DNA of 64,000 bases, from the NCBI RefSeq assembly GCF_025133575.1, contig NZ_CP104011.1:5836965-5900964 (forward strand), in the 5' to 3' direction. Positions 16,840-24,260 of the stretch are shown in pieces. The notes beneath the pieces were generated by a model. It saw only the letters and a list, made by a program, of their open reading frames with translations. It made no database searches and was not told the origin of the DNA. The translations under genes and the position numbers were made by a program. The DNA comes from Pseudomonas sp. GCEP-101 (lineage in GTDB: Bacteria > Pseudomonadota > Gammaproteobacteria > Pseudomonadales > Pseudomonadaceae). Within the stretch, counting starts at the first letter, position 1. Each line of letters begins with the position of its first letter.

Positions 16840-16958
16840 CCCCTCACCCTAACCCTCTCCCAGAGGGAGAGGGGACTGTACGGCACAGGTGGAAACCAAG
16901 GTATCAGCCGGCACGCGCGGCTCCCTCTCCCTCCGGGAGAGGGCTGGGGTGAGGGCAA
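16840..16958. repeat. paired inverted CCCTCACCC/GGGTGAGGG element
   Basis: CCCCTCACCCTAACCCTCTC with a following GAGAGGG arm (16840-16875) is matched by the inverted copy ending GGGCTGGGGTGAGGG (16921-16957), each arm itself a hairpin. This widespread extragenic repeat of gamma-proteobacteria lies downstream of copS and probably folds into a large stem in RNA. Confidence 0.7.
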
Positions 16959-16984
16959 GCCAGTGCTGCGAGGTTCCAGCTGAC

Positions 16985-17008
16985 CAAAAAAAGGCCCCAA
17001 CCGGGGCC
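16985..17008 (-). terminator. terminator of the ABC-2 exporter operon
   Basis: On the minus strand AAGGCCCC, a short loop and GGGGCCTT run into seven consecutive T residues, 24 bases after the permease stop codon. Confidence 0.85.
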
Positions 17009-17032
17009 TTGTTCATCCGCGCAACGCGCCGC

Positions 17033-17812
17033 TCACTGGCGCATGCCGCGCCCGCTCACCAGCAGGCGCACGCAGAAGACGTACAGCACCACCGTCGCCA
17101 CCAGCATGAAGATCACCGCCGTGCCGATGCGGATGTCGGACACGCCGAGAATGCCGTAGCGGAAGGCGTTGACCATGTGCAGGATCGGGTTGGCCAGCGA
17201 CACGGTCTGCCAGAACGGCGGCAGCAGGGTGATCGAGTAGAACACCCCGCCCAGGTAGGTCAGCGGCGTCAGCACGAAGGTCGGGACGATGGAGATGTCG
17301 TCGAAATTGCGCGCGAACACCGCGTTGACGAAACCGCCCATGGAGAAGATCGCCGCGGTCAGTACCACCACCAGCACGGTCACGCCGATGTGGTGGACCT
17401 GCAGGTCGGTGAAGAACAGCGACAGCAGGGTGACGATCAGTCCCACCGCCAGCCCGCGCAGCACGCCGCCGCAGACGAAGCCCAGGAGGATGGTGTGCGG
17501 CGACACCGGCGAGACCAGCAGTTCCTCGATGTTGCGCTGGAACTTGCTGCCGAAGAAGCTCGACACCACGTTGCCGTAGGAGTTGGTGATCACCGACATC
17601 ATGATCAGCCCCGGCACGATGTACTGCATGTAGGTGAAGCCACCCATGTCGCCGATCTGCCGGCCGATCAGGTTGCCGAAGATGACGAAGTACAGAACCA
17701 TGGTGATCGCCGGCGGCAGCAGCGTCTGCGGCCAGATGCGCAGGAAGCGGCGGACTTCGCGGTAGACGATGGTGTTGAGGGCGACCCAGTTGGCGCGCAG
17801 TTCGCTGCTCAT
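17033..17812 (-). CDS. ABC-2 type transporter permease (YadH-like)
   Basis: 259-residue integral membrane protein with six hydrophobic helices and the ABC-2 signature near the middle (NSYGNVVSSFFGSKFQRNIEELLVSPVSPHTILLGFVCGG) and PLTYLGGVFYSITLLPPFW toward the end. It starts four bases inside the preceding ATPase gene (ATGA overlap), so the two make an exporter with one permease and one ATPase polypeptide, working as dimers. The E. coli counterparts are YadH/YadG. The substrate is not known; drugs or envelope lipids or polymers are typical for this class. Confidence 0.88.
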   Translation of the reverse strand: MSSELRANWVALNTIVYREVRRFLRIWPQTLLPPAITMVLYFVIFGNLIGRQIGDMGGFTYMQYIVPGLIMMSVITNSYGNVVSSFFGSKFQRNIEELLVSPVSPHTILLGFVCGGVLRGLAVGLIVTLLSLFFTDLQVHHIGVTVLVVVLTAAIFSMGGFVNAVFARNFDDISIVPTFVLTPLTYLGGVFYSITLLPPFWQTVSLANPILHMVNAFRYGILGVSDIRIGTAVIFMLVATVVLYVFCVRLLVSGRGMRQ

Positions 17813-18741
17813 ACCGCCACCTTCGACAGATTCTTCTCCACCAGCGACACGAACAGCTCCTCCAGCCGATTGCTCTTGTTGCGCAGGCTCAGCACCTGGT
17901 GGCCCAGGGCGTTGAGCTGGACGAACAGGCCATTGATGCCCAGCGACTTGTCCACCTGCACTTCCAGGGTGTGGTCATCCACCAGCCGCACGGGGTAGCC
18001 GTCCAGCTTCGGCGCCTCGCTCAGGGTGCCCTGCAGGTCGAGGTAGAAGGTCTCCACGTGCAGCTTGCTCAGCAGCTTGCGCATGCTGGTGTTCTCCACG
18101 ATGGTGCCGTGGTCGATGATCGCGATGTTGCGGCACAGCTGCTCGGCCTCCTCCAGGTAGTGCGTGGTGAGGATGATGCTGATGCCTTCGCCGTTGAGTT
18201 CGGTGAGGAAGTTCCACATCGAGCGGCGCAACTCGATGTCCACCCCGGCGGTGGGTTCGTCGAGGATCAAGAGGCGTGGCTCGTGCACCAGCGCGCGGGC
18301 AATCATCAGGCGGCGCTTCATGCCGCCGGAGAGCTCGCGGGAGGCGGAGTTGCGCTTGTCCCACAGGCCCAGCTGGGTGAGGTACTTCTCGGCGCGGCCC
18401 TTGGCCACGCTCATGGGAATGCCATAGTAGCCGGCCTGGGTGACGACGATGTCGAACACCTTCTCGAATTGGTTGAAGTTGAATTCCTGGGGCACGACGC
18501 CCAGGCAGCGCTTGAGGCCGTACGGGTCCTTGTCCAGGTCATGGCCGAACACGTTGACCGTGCCGCTGGTCTTGTTCACCAGGGTGGAGAGGATGCCGAT
18601 GGTGGTGGATTTGCCGGCGCCGTTGGGGCCCAGCAAGGCAAAGAAATCGCCCTCGGCGACGTCCAGATCGATGCCCTTGAGGGCCTGGAAGCCGTTGCCG
18701 TAGGTCTTCGTCAATTGACGGATGGACAGCGCGGAACTCAT
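17809..18741 (-). CDS. ABC transporter ATP-binding protein (YadG-like)
   Basis: 310 residues. Walker A GPNGAGKSTT (about 38-47), Q-loop VVPQEFNF, signature LSGGMKRRL, Walker B LLILDEPTAGVD and H-loop LTTHYLEEAE are all intact. A roughly 80-residue C-terminal extension follows, as in the DrrA/YadG group of export ATPases. It is the promoter-proximal gene of the two-gene operon with the ABC-2 permease and powers it from the cytoplasmic face. Confidence 0.92.
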   Translation of the reverse strand: MSSALSIRQLTKTYGNGFQALKGIDLDVAEGDFFALLGPNGAGKSTTIGILSTLVNKTSGTVNVFGHDLDKDPYGLKRCLGVVPQEFNFNQFEKVFDIVVTQAGYYGIPMSVAKGRAEKYLTQLGLWDKRNSASRELSGGMKRRLMIARALVHEPRLLILDEPTAGVDIELRRSMWNFLTELNGEGISIILTTHYLEEAEQLCRNIAIIDHGTIVENTSMRKLLSKLHVETFYLDLQGTLSEAPKLDGYPVRLVDDHTLEVQVDKSLGINGLFVQLNALGHQVLSLRNKSNRLEELFVSLVEKNLSKVAV

Positions 18742-18849
18742 GGGTATTCCCGTTGCAAGTCGGTGGAAAGACAGCTGTCTTTGGAAAAAAGGCCTGCTTG
18801 ATAAGGGTATGCCGCGAGGATTGCAACCGCCGCGGCGCGCGCAGGCAGG

Positions 18850-19467
18850 TCAGGTCAGTGCGGTCATCACCGCGTCACGGTAGGCCGGGCGCGCCTTCAG
18901 GCGTTCGTACCAGGCCGCCAGGTGCGGCTGCGCCGGGCGCTCGATGGGCATTTCGAACCAAGCATAGATGAAGCAGCCCAGCGGAATGTCGCCGATGCCG
19001 AATTGTGCGCCGGTGAGGTAGGGCTGCTGCGCCAGGGTCGCTTCGGGAATGGCCAGCAGGTCGGCGCAGGTGTCGATGGCCGCCTGGATGGCCGCCACGT
19101 CGCGCTGCTCCGGCGGCGTGCGCACGGTTCCCCAGAATACGGTACGGAACGGCGTCGCCAGGGACGAGGTGGTCCAGTCCATCCATTTCTCGGCGCTGGC
19201 GCGTTGCTGCAGGTCCTGCGGGTAGAGCTGCGGCGCGTAGCGCGCGGCGAGGTAGCGGACGATGGTGTTGGACTCCCAGAGGACGAAGCCCTCGTCCTCC
19301 AGGGTCGGCACCACGCCGTTGGGGTTCAGCGCGCGGTAGGGCGCGTCGTTGACGACGCCGAAGGCGCCGCCGGCGTCGATCCGCTCGTAGGCCAGGCCCG
19401 CCTCTTCCGCGCACCAGAGCGCCTTGCGCACATTGGAGGAATTCTTCCGGCCCCAGATCTTGAGCAT
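18850..19467 (-). CDS. glutathione S-transferase family protein
   Basis: 205 residues from ATG 19467 (AGAGGG upstream); an earlier in-frame ATG at 19491 adds eight residues. The N-terminal thioredoxin-like domain (1-80) begins MLKIWGRKNSSNVRKALWCAEEAG, with Ser at the glutathione-activating position, followed by the cis-Pro segment NGVVPTLEDEG and the ES motif WESNTIVRYLAARYAP. The helical C-terminal domain has the capping motif FGIGDIPLGCF. It conjugates glutathione to electrophiles or acts as a reductase; no substrate can be assigned. Confidence 0.85.
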   Translation of the reverse strand: MLKIWGRKNSSNVRKALWCAEEAGLAYERIDAGGAFGVVNDAPYRALNPNGVVPTLEDEGFVLWESNTIVRYLAARYAPQLYPQDLQQRASAEKWMDWTTSSLATPFRTVFWGTVRTPPEQRDVAAIQAAIDTCADLLAIPEATLAQQPYLTGAQFGIGDIPLGCFIYAWFEMPIERPAQPHLAAWYERLKARPAYRDAVMTALT

Positions 19468-19613
19468 GCTGCGCCCTCTTGTCGTTGTCATCGAATGAAG
19501 GCACGACCTGAAGGCGTGACTTCGGATGACGGCACCCTACCGACAACAGCGCCAGGAAAAAAGACTCATCGACTGATGGTCACTATCGATTGCGTTCATG
19601 TGGGCGCTGGCGT

Positions 19614-20273
19614 TCACGCCTGGGCCGCTTCGCTGCGCAGGTCACCCGCGGGCAGCGCGTCGTCGCCGGTGAACAGGTGCGGGTAGCACTGCTTGAGGTA
19701 GCCGAAGAAGAACGCCTCGGGCACGTCGGCGAACTGGCCGTGGTCGCGCAGGTACTCCATGTGCCGCTCGCCGTCGCGGTTGAACGGGTGGAAGACGCTG
19801 TCGGTGCGCCCGTCGAACTCCAGCGGCAGTACGCCGAAGGCCTCGCACAGGCCCAGGTCGAAGGCCGGCGTGGCCTTGACCCAGCGCCCTTCGAGGAACA
19901 GCTCGGTGTAGCCGTGCATGGCGAACACCTCGCTGCGCAGCAGCTCCAGCAGGCGCGGCGTGGCCAGGTGGTTCTTCACATCGGCCAGGCCGATGCGCGC
20001 GGGGATGCCGCAGTGCCGTGCACACGCCGCCAGCAGCGTGGCCTTGGGCACGCAGTAGGATTGCCCGGCCTGCAGCGCGTAGCTGGCCTTGAGCGTCTGC
20101 GGGTCGCGGCTGAACACGTAGGGGTTGTAGCGCACCGTGTCGCGCACCGCGTAATACAGCGCCACCGCCTGCTGCAGCGGCGTGGCGCCGTTGTCGCGGT
20201 GATTTAGAGCGAACTCGATTACCCCGGGGTGGTCACTATCCACGAAGCGGCTGGGCGTGAGGTATTGCTGCAT
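19614..20273 (-). CDS. transglutaminase-like domain protein
   Basis: 219 residues with the cysteine-protease-type transglutaminase core. Cys74 lies in QAGQSYCVPKATLLAACARHCGIPARI, His120 in MHGYTELFLEGRWV and Asp139 in ATPAFD, the expected triad and spacing. There is no signal peptide, so it is cytoplasmic. Bacterial members act as amidases, peptidases or peptide cross-linkers; the substrate here is unknown. It is a single gene between a GST and the divergent fadE. Confidence 0.8.
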   Translation of the reverse strand: MQQYLTPSRFVDSDHPGVIEFALNHRDNGATPLQQAVALYYAVRDTVRYNPYVFSRDPQTLKASYALQAGQSYCVPKATLLAACARHCGIPARIGLADVKNHLATPRLLELLRSEVFAMHGYTELFLEGRWVKATPAFDLGLCEAFGVLPLEFDGRTDSVFHPFNRDGERHMEYLRDHGQFADVPEAFFFGYLKQCYPHLFTGDDALPAGDLRSEAAQA

Positions 20274-20519
20274 GGCGTTGTCTCCGGGCGGTCATCCGTG
20301 ATGGCGCCCACAGTCTAACCAGCGCCGGCGTCCGCCCGACACGGCGATCCGGCCAAGCTGTCCGGCCATGCGGCCATCGGTCCGATTCGCCCAGCTACGC
20401 TTTGGGTGCATGGTGAAGGGAGTTCCCGCTGGAAAACCTGCCGCTGTGTTCGCGCACGTTCGTCACCAAGCCCGCCGCGGCCTGCGGTCGCCGGGGCTGG
20501 CTGTCATGGAGGAATCCGC

Positions 20520-22955
20520 ATGCTGCTCGTCTGGTTACTGGTTCTGATCCTCGGCGTCGCCTGGCTCGCGCATCGCCGCGCCGCGCCTCTGAAAGCACTC
20601 GGCATCGTCGCCGTTTACCTGGTTCTGATGAGCCTGTTCAGCCATGCCCATGGCTGGATGGTGCTGTTGTGGCTGCTGTGGGCCGTGGTCGCGGTAACCC
20701 TGCTCGCCACCGACCTGCGCCGCAGCCTGTTCACCTCGCGGCTGTTCGCCTGGTTCAAGAAGACCCTGCCGCCGATGTCCGAGACCGAACGCGAGGCCAT
20801 CGAGGCCGGCACCGTGTGGTGGGACGGCCAGCTGTTCAGCGGCCGTCCGGACTGGCACACCCTGCTGGCCTACCCCCGCGCACAGCTGACCGAGGAGGAA
20901 CAGGCCTTCGTCGATGGCCCCACCGAACAGCTCTGCGCGATGATCAATGACTATCAGGTCGGCAAGGACATGGACCTGCCGCCCGAAGCCTGGGCCTACA
21001 TCAAGAGCCAGGGCTTCTTCGGCCTGATCATTCCCAAGGAATACGGCGGCAAGGGCTTCTCCGCCTTCGCCCACTCCCAGGTGGTGATGAAGCTGGCCAC
21101 CCGCAGCGGCGACCTCGCCTCCACCGTGATGGTGCCCAACTCCCTCGGCCCGGCCGAGCTGCTGCTGCACTACGGCACCGATGCCCAGCGCCAGCGCTAC
21201 CTGCCGCGCCTGGCGACCGGCGAGGAGATTCCCTGCTTCGCCCTGACCAGCCCGCAGGCCGGTTCCGATGCCGGCGGCATGACCGACGTCGGGGTGGTCT
21301 GCAAGGGCCAGTGGGAAGGCGAGGAAGTCATCGGCCTGCGCCTGACCTGGGAGAAGCGCTACATCACCCTGGGCCCGGTGGCCACCCTCCTCGGCCTGGC
21401 CTTCAAGTGCCATGACCCGGACCACCTGCTGGGCGAGCAGGAGGACCTGGGCATCACCCTGGCGCTGATTCCCACCAACACCCCCGGCGTGCAGATCGGC
21501 CGCCGCCACGTGCCGCTGGGCGCTGCCTTCATGAACGGCCCGAACTCCGGCCAGGACGTGTTCGTGCCGCTGGACTACATCATCGGCGGCCAGGAGATGA
21601 TCGGCAAAGGCTGGATGATGCTGATGAACTGCCTGTCGGTGGGCCGCTCCATCTCCCTGCCGGCGGTGGGCACCAGCGCCGCCAAGGCGGGCAGCTACGT
21701 CAGCGGCCGCTACGCCCAGGTACGCGAGCAGTTCAACGTGCCGCTGTCGGCCTTCGAAGGCATCCAGGAAGCCCTCGCCCGTCTCGGCGGCAACGCCTGG
21801 ATGATGGACAGCGCGCGCATCCTCACCGCCAACGCGGTGGACCTGGGCGAGAAGCCGTCGGTGCTCTCGGCGATCCTCAAGTACCACCTCACCGAACGCG
21901 GCCGCGAGTGCATCGCCCACGCCATGGACATCCACGGCGGCAAGGGCATCATCATGGGCCCGAACAACTACCTGGGCCGCTCCTGGCAGGCCGCGCCGAT
22001 CTTCATCACCGTCGAGGGCGCCAACATCCTCTCGCGCAACCTGATGATCTTCGGTCAGGGCGCCATCCGCTGCCATCCGTACGTGCTCAAGGAGATGGAA
22101 CTGGCCCGCCGCGAGGACCAGGACCAGGCCGAACGCGAGTTCGACGAACTGCTGCTGAGCCACATCGGCTTCGCCGTCAGCAACGCCGCCAGCAGCCTGC
22201 TGCTGGGCCTGGGTTTGGGCAGCTTCGACCAGGTGCCGGGCGACCGCATCAGCCGCCCCTATTTCCGCGCTCTGAACCGCCTCGCTGCGTCCTTCGCGCT
22301 GCTCGCCGACTTCAGCATGATGCTGCTCGGCGGCGAGCTGAAGCGCCGCGAACGCCTGTCCGCGCGCCTGGGCGATGCGCTGAGCCACCTCTACCTCGCC
22401 TCGGCCGCGCTCAAGCGCTACCACGACCTGGACAACCCGGACTACCTGCACCCGCTGCTGCACTGGGCCATGGAGGAAAACCTGGAGAAGGCCGAAGCCG
22501 CGCTGGCCGACCTGATCGACAACTTCCCCAACCGCGCCTTCGCCTGCCTGCTGCGCGTGCTGGTGCTGCCCCTGGGCCGTCGCCACCGCGGCCCGAGCGA
22601 CGCGCTGGACGCCGAGATCGCCCACATCCTCGGCCGCCCGCTCAGCGACCCGGCGCTTCAGGCCATCCTCGCCGGCGCACACCTGCCCACCGGCGAGGAC
22701 GATCCAGTGGCCAAGCTCACCTTTGCCTACGACCAGCTGGCGGCAGCCGCCCCCCTGCAGAAGAAACTGCACAAGGCGCTCAAGGAGCACGGCGTGCATC
22801 CCAAGCCGGGGCAGTCGCCCATCGATGCCGCCCTCGAGGCGGGCGTGCTGGAAGCGGCGGAAGCGCAAACCCTGCATGCCGCCGAACGCGCACGCCGCGC
22901 GGTGATCGACGTGGACGACTTCTCCAAGGAAGAACTTGCCGGCAAGGCCGAGTGA
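20520..22955 (+). CDS. fadE: acyl-CoA dehydrogenase FadE
   Basis: 811 residues from ATG 20520, nine bases after GGAGG. Two or three hydrophobic helices (1-65) anchor it to the membrane, as in E. coli FadE. The acyl-CoA dehydrogenase N-terminal, middle (CFALTSPQAGSDAGG) and C-terminal catalytic domains follow (about 110-560; AMDIHGGKGIIMGPNNYLGRSW). A FadE-specific C-terminal domain (DUF1974) runs to about residue 800. It catalyses the first, FAD-dependent step of fatty-acid beta-oxidation. The length fits the 814-residue E. coli protein. A longer in-frame start at 20406 lacks a ribosome-binding site. Confidence 0.93.
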   Translation: MLLVWLLVLILGVAWLAHRRAAPLKALGIVAVYLVLMSLFSHAHGWMVLLWLLWAVVAVTLLATDLRRSLFTSRLFAWFKKTLPPMSETEREAIEAGTVWWDGQLFSGRPDWHTLLAYPRAQLTEEEQAFVDGPTEQLCAMINDYQVGKDMDLPPEAWAYIKSQGFFGLIIPKEYGGKGFSAFAHSQVVMKLATRSGDLASTVMVPNSLGPAELLLHYGTDAQRQRYLPRLATGEEIPCFALTSPQAGSDAGGMTDVGVVCKGQWEGEEVIGLRLTWEKRYITLGPVATLLGLAFKCHDPDHLLGEQEDLGITLALIPTNTPGVQIGRRHVPLGAAFMNGPNSGQDVFVPLDYIIGGQEMIGKGWMMLMNCLSVGRSISLPAVGTSAAKAGSYVSGRYAQVREQFNVPLSAFEGIQEALARLGGNAWMMDSARILTANAVDLGEKPSVLSAILKYHLTERGRECIAHAMDIHGGKGIIMGPNNYLGRSWQAAPIFITVEGANILSRNLMIFGQGAIRCHPYVLKEMELARREDQDQAEREFDELLLSHIGFAVSNAASSLLLGLGLGSFDQVPGDRISRPYFRALNRLAASFALLADFSMMLLGGELKRRERLSARLGDALSHLYLASAALKRYHDLDNPDYLHPLLHWAMEENLEKAEAALADLIDNFPNRAFACLLRVLVLPLGRRHRGPSDALDAEIAHILGRPLSDPALQAILAGAHLPTGEDDPVAKLTFAYDQLAAAAPLQKKLHKALKEHGVHPKPGQSPIDAALEAGVLEAAEAQTLHAAERARRAVIDVDDFSKEELAGKAE

Positions 22956-22974
22956 CGAGCCGCTTTCACGCACG

Positions 22975-22999
22975 GGGCGCCTTCGGGCGCCCTTTTTTT
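22975..22999 (+). terminator. rho-independent terminator after fadE
   Basis: GGGCGC, a CTTCGG loop and GCGCCC are followed by seven T residues, 19 bases downstream of the fadE stop. Confidence 0.9.
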
Positions 23000-23071
23000 C
23001 TCCGACGCACAGCCATGCCGGCGCGGGCGTTCGGGTGCACACTGAAAGCATCACCCCGCGGAGATGCGCAC

Positions 23072-23485
23072 ATGCGTCGAGTCCTTCTCTTCCTGCTCGC
23101 CCTGCTGGCCGGCAGCGCGCAAGCCGACCCCTGGCTCTACCCCAGCCGGCCGCGCCCGGCGCCGGCACCCAGCCCGGTCATCGACCCGATCCAGCAACAG
23201 GAGGACAGCCTGCGCCGCCAGCAGCAGTTGCGGCAGAACCAGCTGGACAGCCAGCGTCTGAACTACGAGGACCAGCGCCTGCAACGGCAGCAGCAGGACC
23301 TGCAGCGCCAGCAGGACAACCAGCAGCGCTGGAACGCACAGCGCCGCCAGAGCGACCAGATGATCCAGCGGCAGAAGACCGAGCTGCAGCAACAGCAGCT
23401 GCAACAACAGCAGCGCCTGCTCGACCAGCAGCGCCAGCAGATCGACAACCAGCGCCGGCAGATCCAGATGCGCCCGATCCGCTGA
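23072..23485 (+). CDS. Gln-rich periplasmic coiled-coil protein
   Basis: 137 residues from ATG 23072 with GGAG eight bases upstream. A signal peptide ends at about GSAQA, followed by a Pro-rich linker (PSRPRPAPAPSP). From about residue 40 to 130 comes an almost uninterrupted helix of Gln, Arg, Leu and Asn (QQQ, RQQ and LQRQQ units), which should form a long periplasmic coiled coil. No enzymatic motif is present and I do not know its function. It sits between the fadE terminator and the PA2817-family gene, an arrangement kept in P. aeruginosa. Confidence 0.7.
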   Translation: MRRVLLFLLALLAGSAQADPWLYPSRPRPAPAPSPVIDPIQQQEDSLRRQQQLRQNQLDSQRLNYEDQRLQRQQQDLQRQQDNQQRWNAQRRQSDQMIQRQKTELQQQQLQQQQRLLDQQRQQIDNQRRQIQMRPIR

Positions 23486-23557
23486 TCGCGCGGGCGGCAG
23501 CGGCGGCGAAACCCGATATACTCCCCGGCCGTTCGTACACAGCTCCAGAGGAATCCC

Positions 23558-23968
23558 ATGGCCAGCGCCTATCTCGACCACCACATCGCCCTGCTCAACC
23601 ACCTGCGCATGATCCTTGGCGCCCTGGGCGAAGCCGAGCAGGTTCCCGAGGACAACCACGGCCTGTTCCTCGAACGTTTCGACGAGCTGCTGGTGGAACT
23701 GCCCCGCGACCCGGAAGGCGCGCAGTACCTGGGCCAGGACCTGATCAGCCAGATCTTCCACCGCTACCCGCAGATCGCCCACCTGATCCCGCGTGACCTG
23801 CTGTGGTTCTTCGGTGGCGACTGCCTGCACTACATGCCCGACGAGGAGCTGCAGATGTACCAGCAACTCGACGAACGCCGCTTCGAGGCCGAGGAAAATG
23901 GCGAGGCCTTCGACTGGAACCGCGAAAAGCAGCTGCTCGCCCTGCCGGACGACACGCCCAAGCACTAA
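23558..23968 (+). CDS. PA2817 family protein
   Basis: 136-residue acidic soluble protein. It is helical throughout (LDHHIALLNHLRMILGALGEAEQ; LISQIFHRYPQIAHLIPRDLLWFFGGDCLHYMPDEE), with a conserved aromatic/Cys segment WFFGGDCLHYMPDEE near residue 90. GAGGAA lies seven bases before the ATG. It matches the Pseudomonas family named after PA2817, whose function is not established. It is followed by a strong terminator and is the last backbone gene before the type I secretion locus. Confidence 0.75.
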   Translation: MASAYLDHHIALLNHLRMILGALGEAEQVPEDNHGLFLERFDELLVELPRDPEGAQYLGQDLISQIFHRYPQIAHLIPRDLLWFFGGDCLHYMPDEELQMYQQLDERRFEAEENGEAFDWNREKQLLALPDDTPKH

Positions 23969-23984
23969 CCCCGCACCAGCACTC

Positions 23985-24010
23985 AAAAAGCCCGCAGATG
24001 CGGGCTTTTT
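23985..24010. terminator. bidirectional terminator after the PA2817 family gene
   Basis: AAAAAGCCCGC, an AGAT loop and GCGGGCTTTTT form a perfect 11-bp stem with T runs on both strands, 16 bases past the stop. Confidence 0.92.
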
Positions 24011-24123
24011 CATGGGCGATCGCCAGCATTTCGCGGCTGAGCGCCTGACGCCTCCGCAGCAACCTCCCGTCGCCAGGCGACCCGCGCAAACCCGCACCGC
24101 GCCTGTGCTGCGCGCTCCACCTG

Positions 24124-24158
24124 GGCCGAAACTCCCAGGCCGCCTGGGAGTATCGGCC
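24124..24158. promoter_or_regulatory. nested palindrome upstream of the secreted-protein gene
   Basis: GGCCGA (24124-24129), CTCCCAGG (24132-24139), CCTGGGAG (24143-24150) and TCGGCC (24153-24158) form a 35-base two-step palindrome about 100 bases before the large secreted-protein gene. It has no T run and lies in the promoter region, so it may be a dimeric regulator site, possibly for the LuxR-type protein encoded downstream. This assignment is inference. Confidence 0.4.
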
Positions 24159-24260
24159 GATGCGCGTTCCCCGGGCCGTCCTCATAGTCGTGGCATGTAG
24201 CAGTAAAAGGCCAGCAGTCGAGGTCTGGCCGCCACGCATGGACATGCTCGGGAGAACATC

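Noticed and set aside
20535..23168. An 877-codon minus frame opposite fadE
   Set aside because: It mirrors fadE codons, is rich in His, Val, Gly and Gln, and has no recognisable domain; a long antisense frame is expected in high-GC genes.
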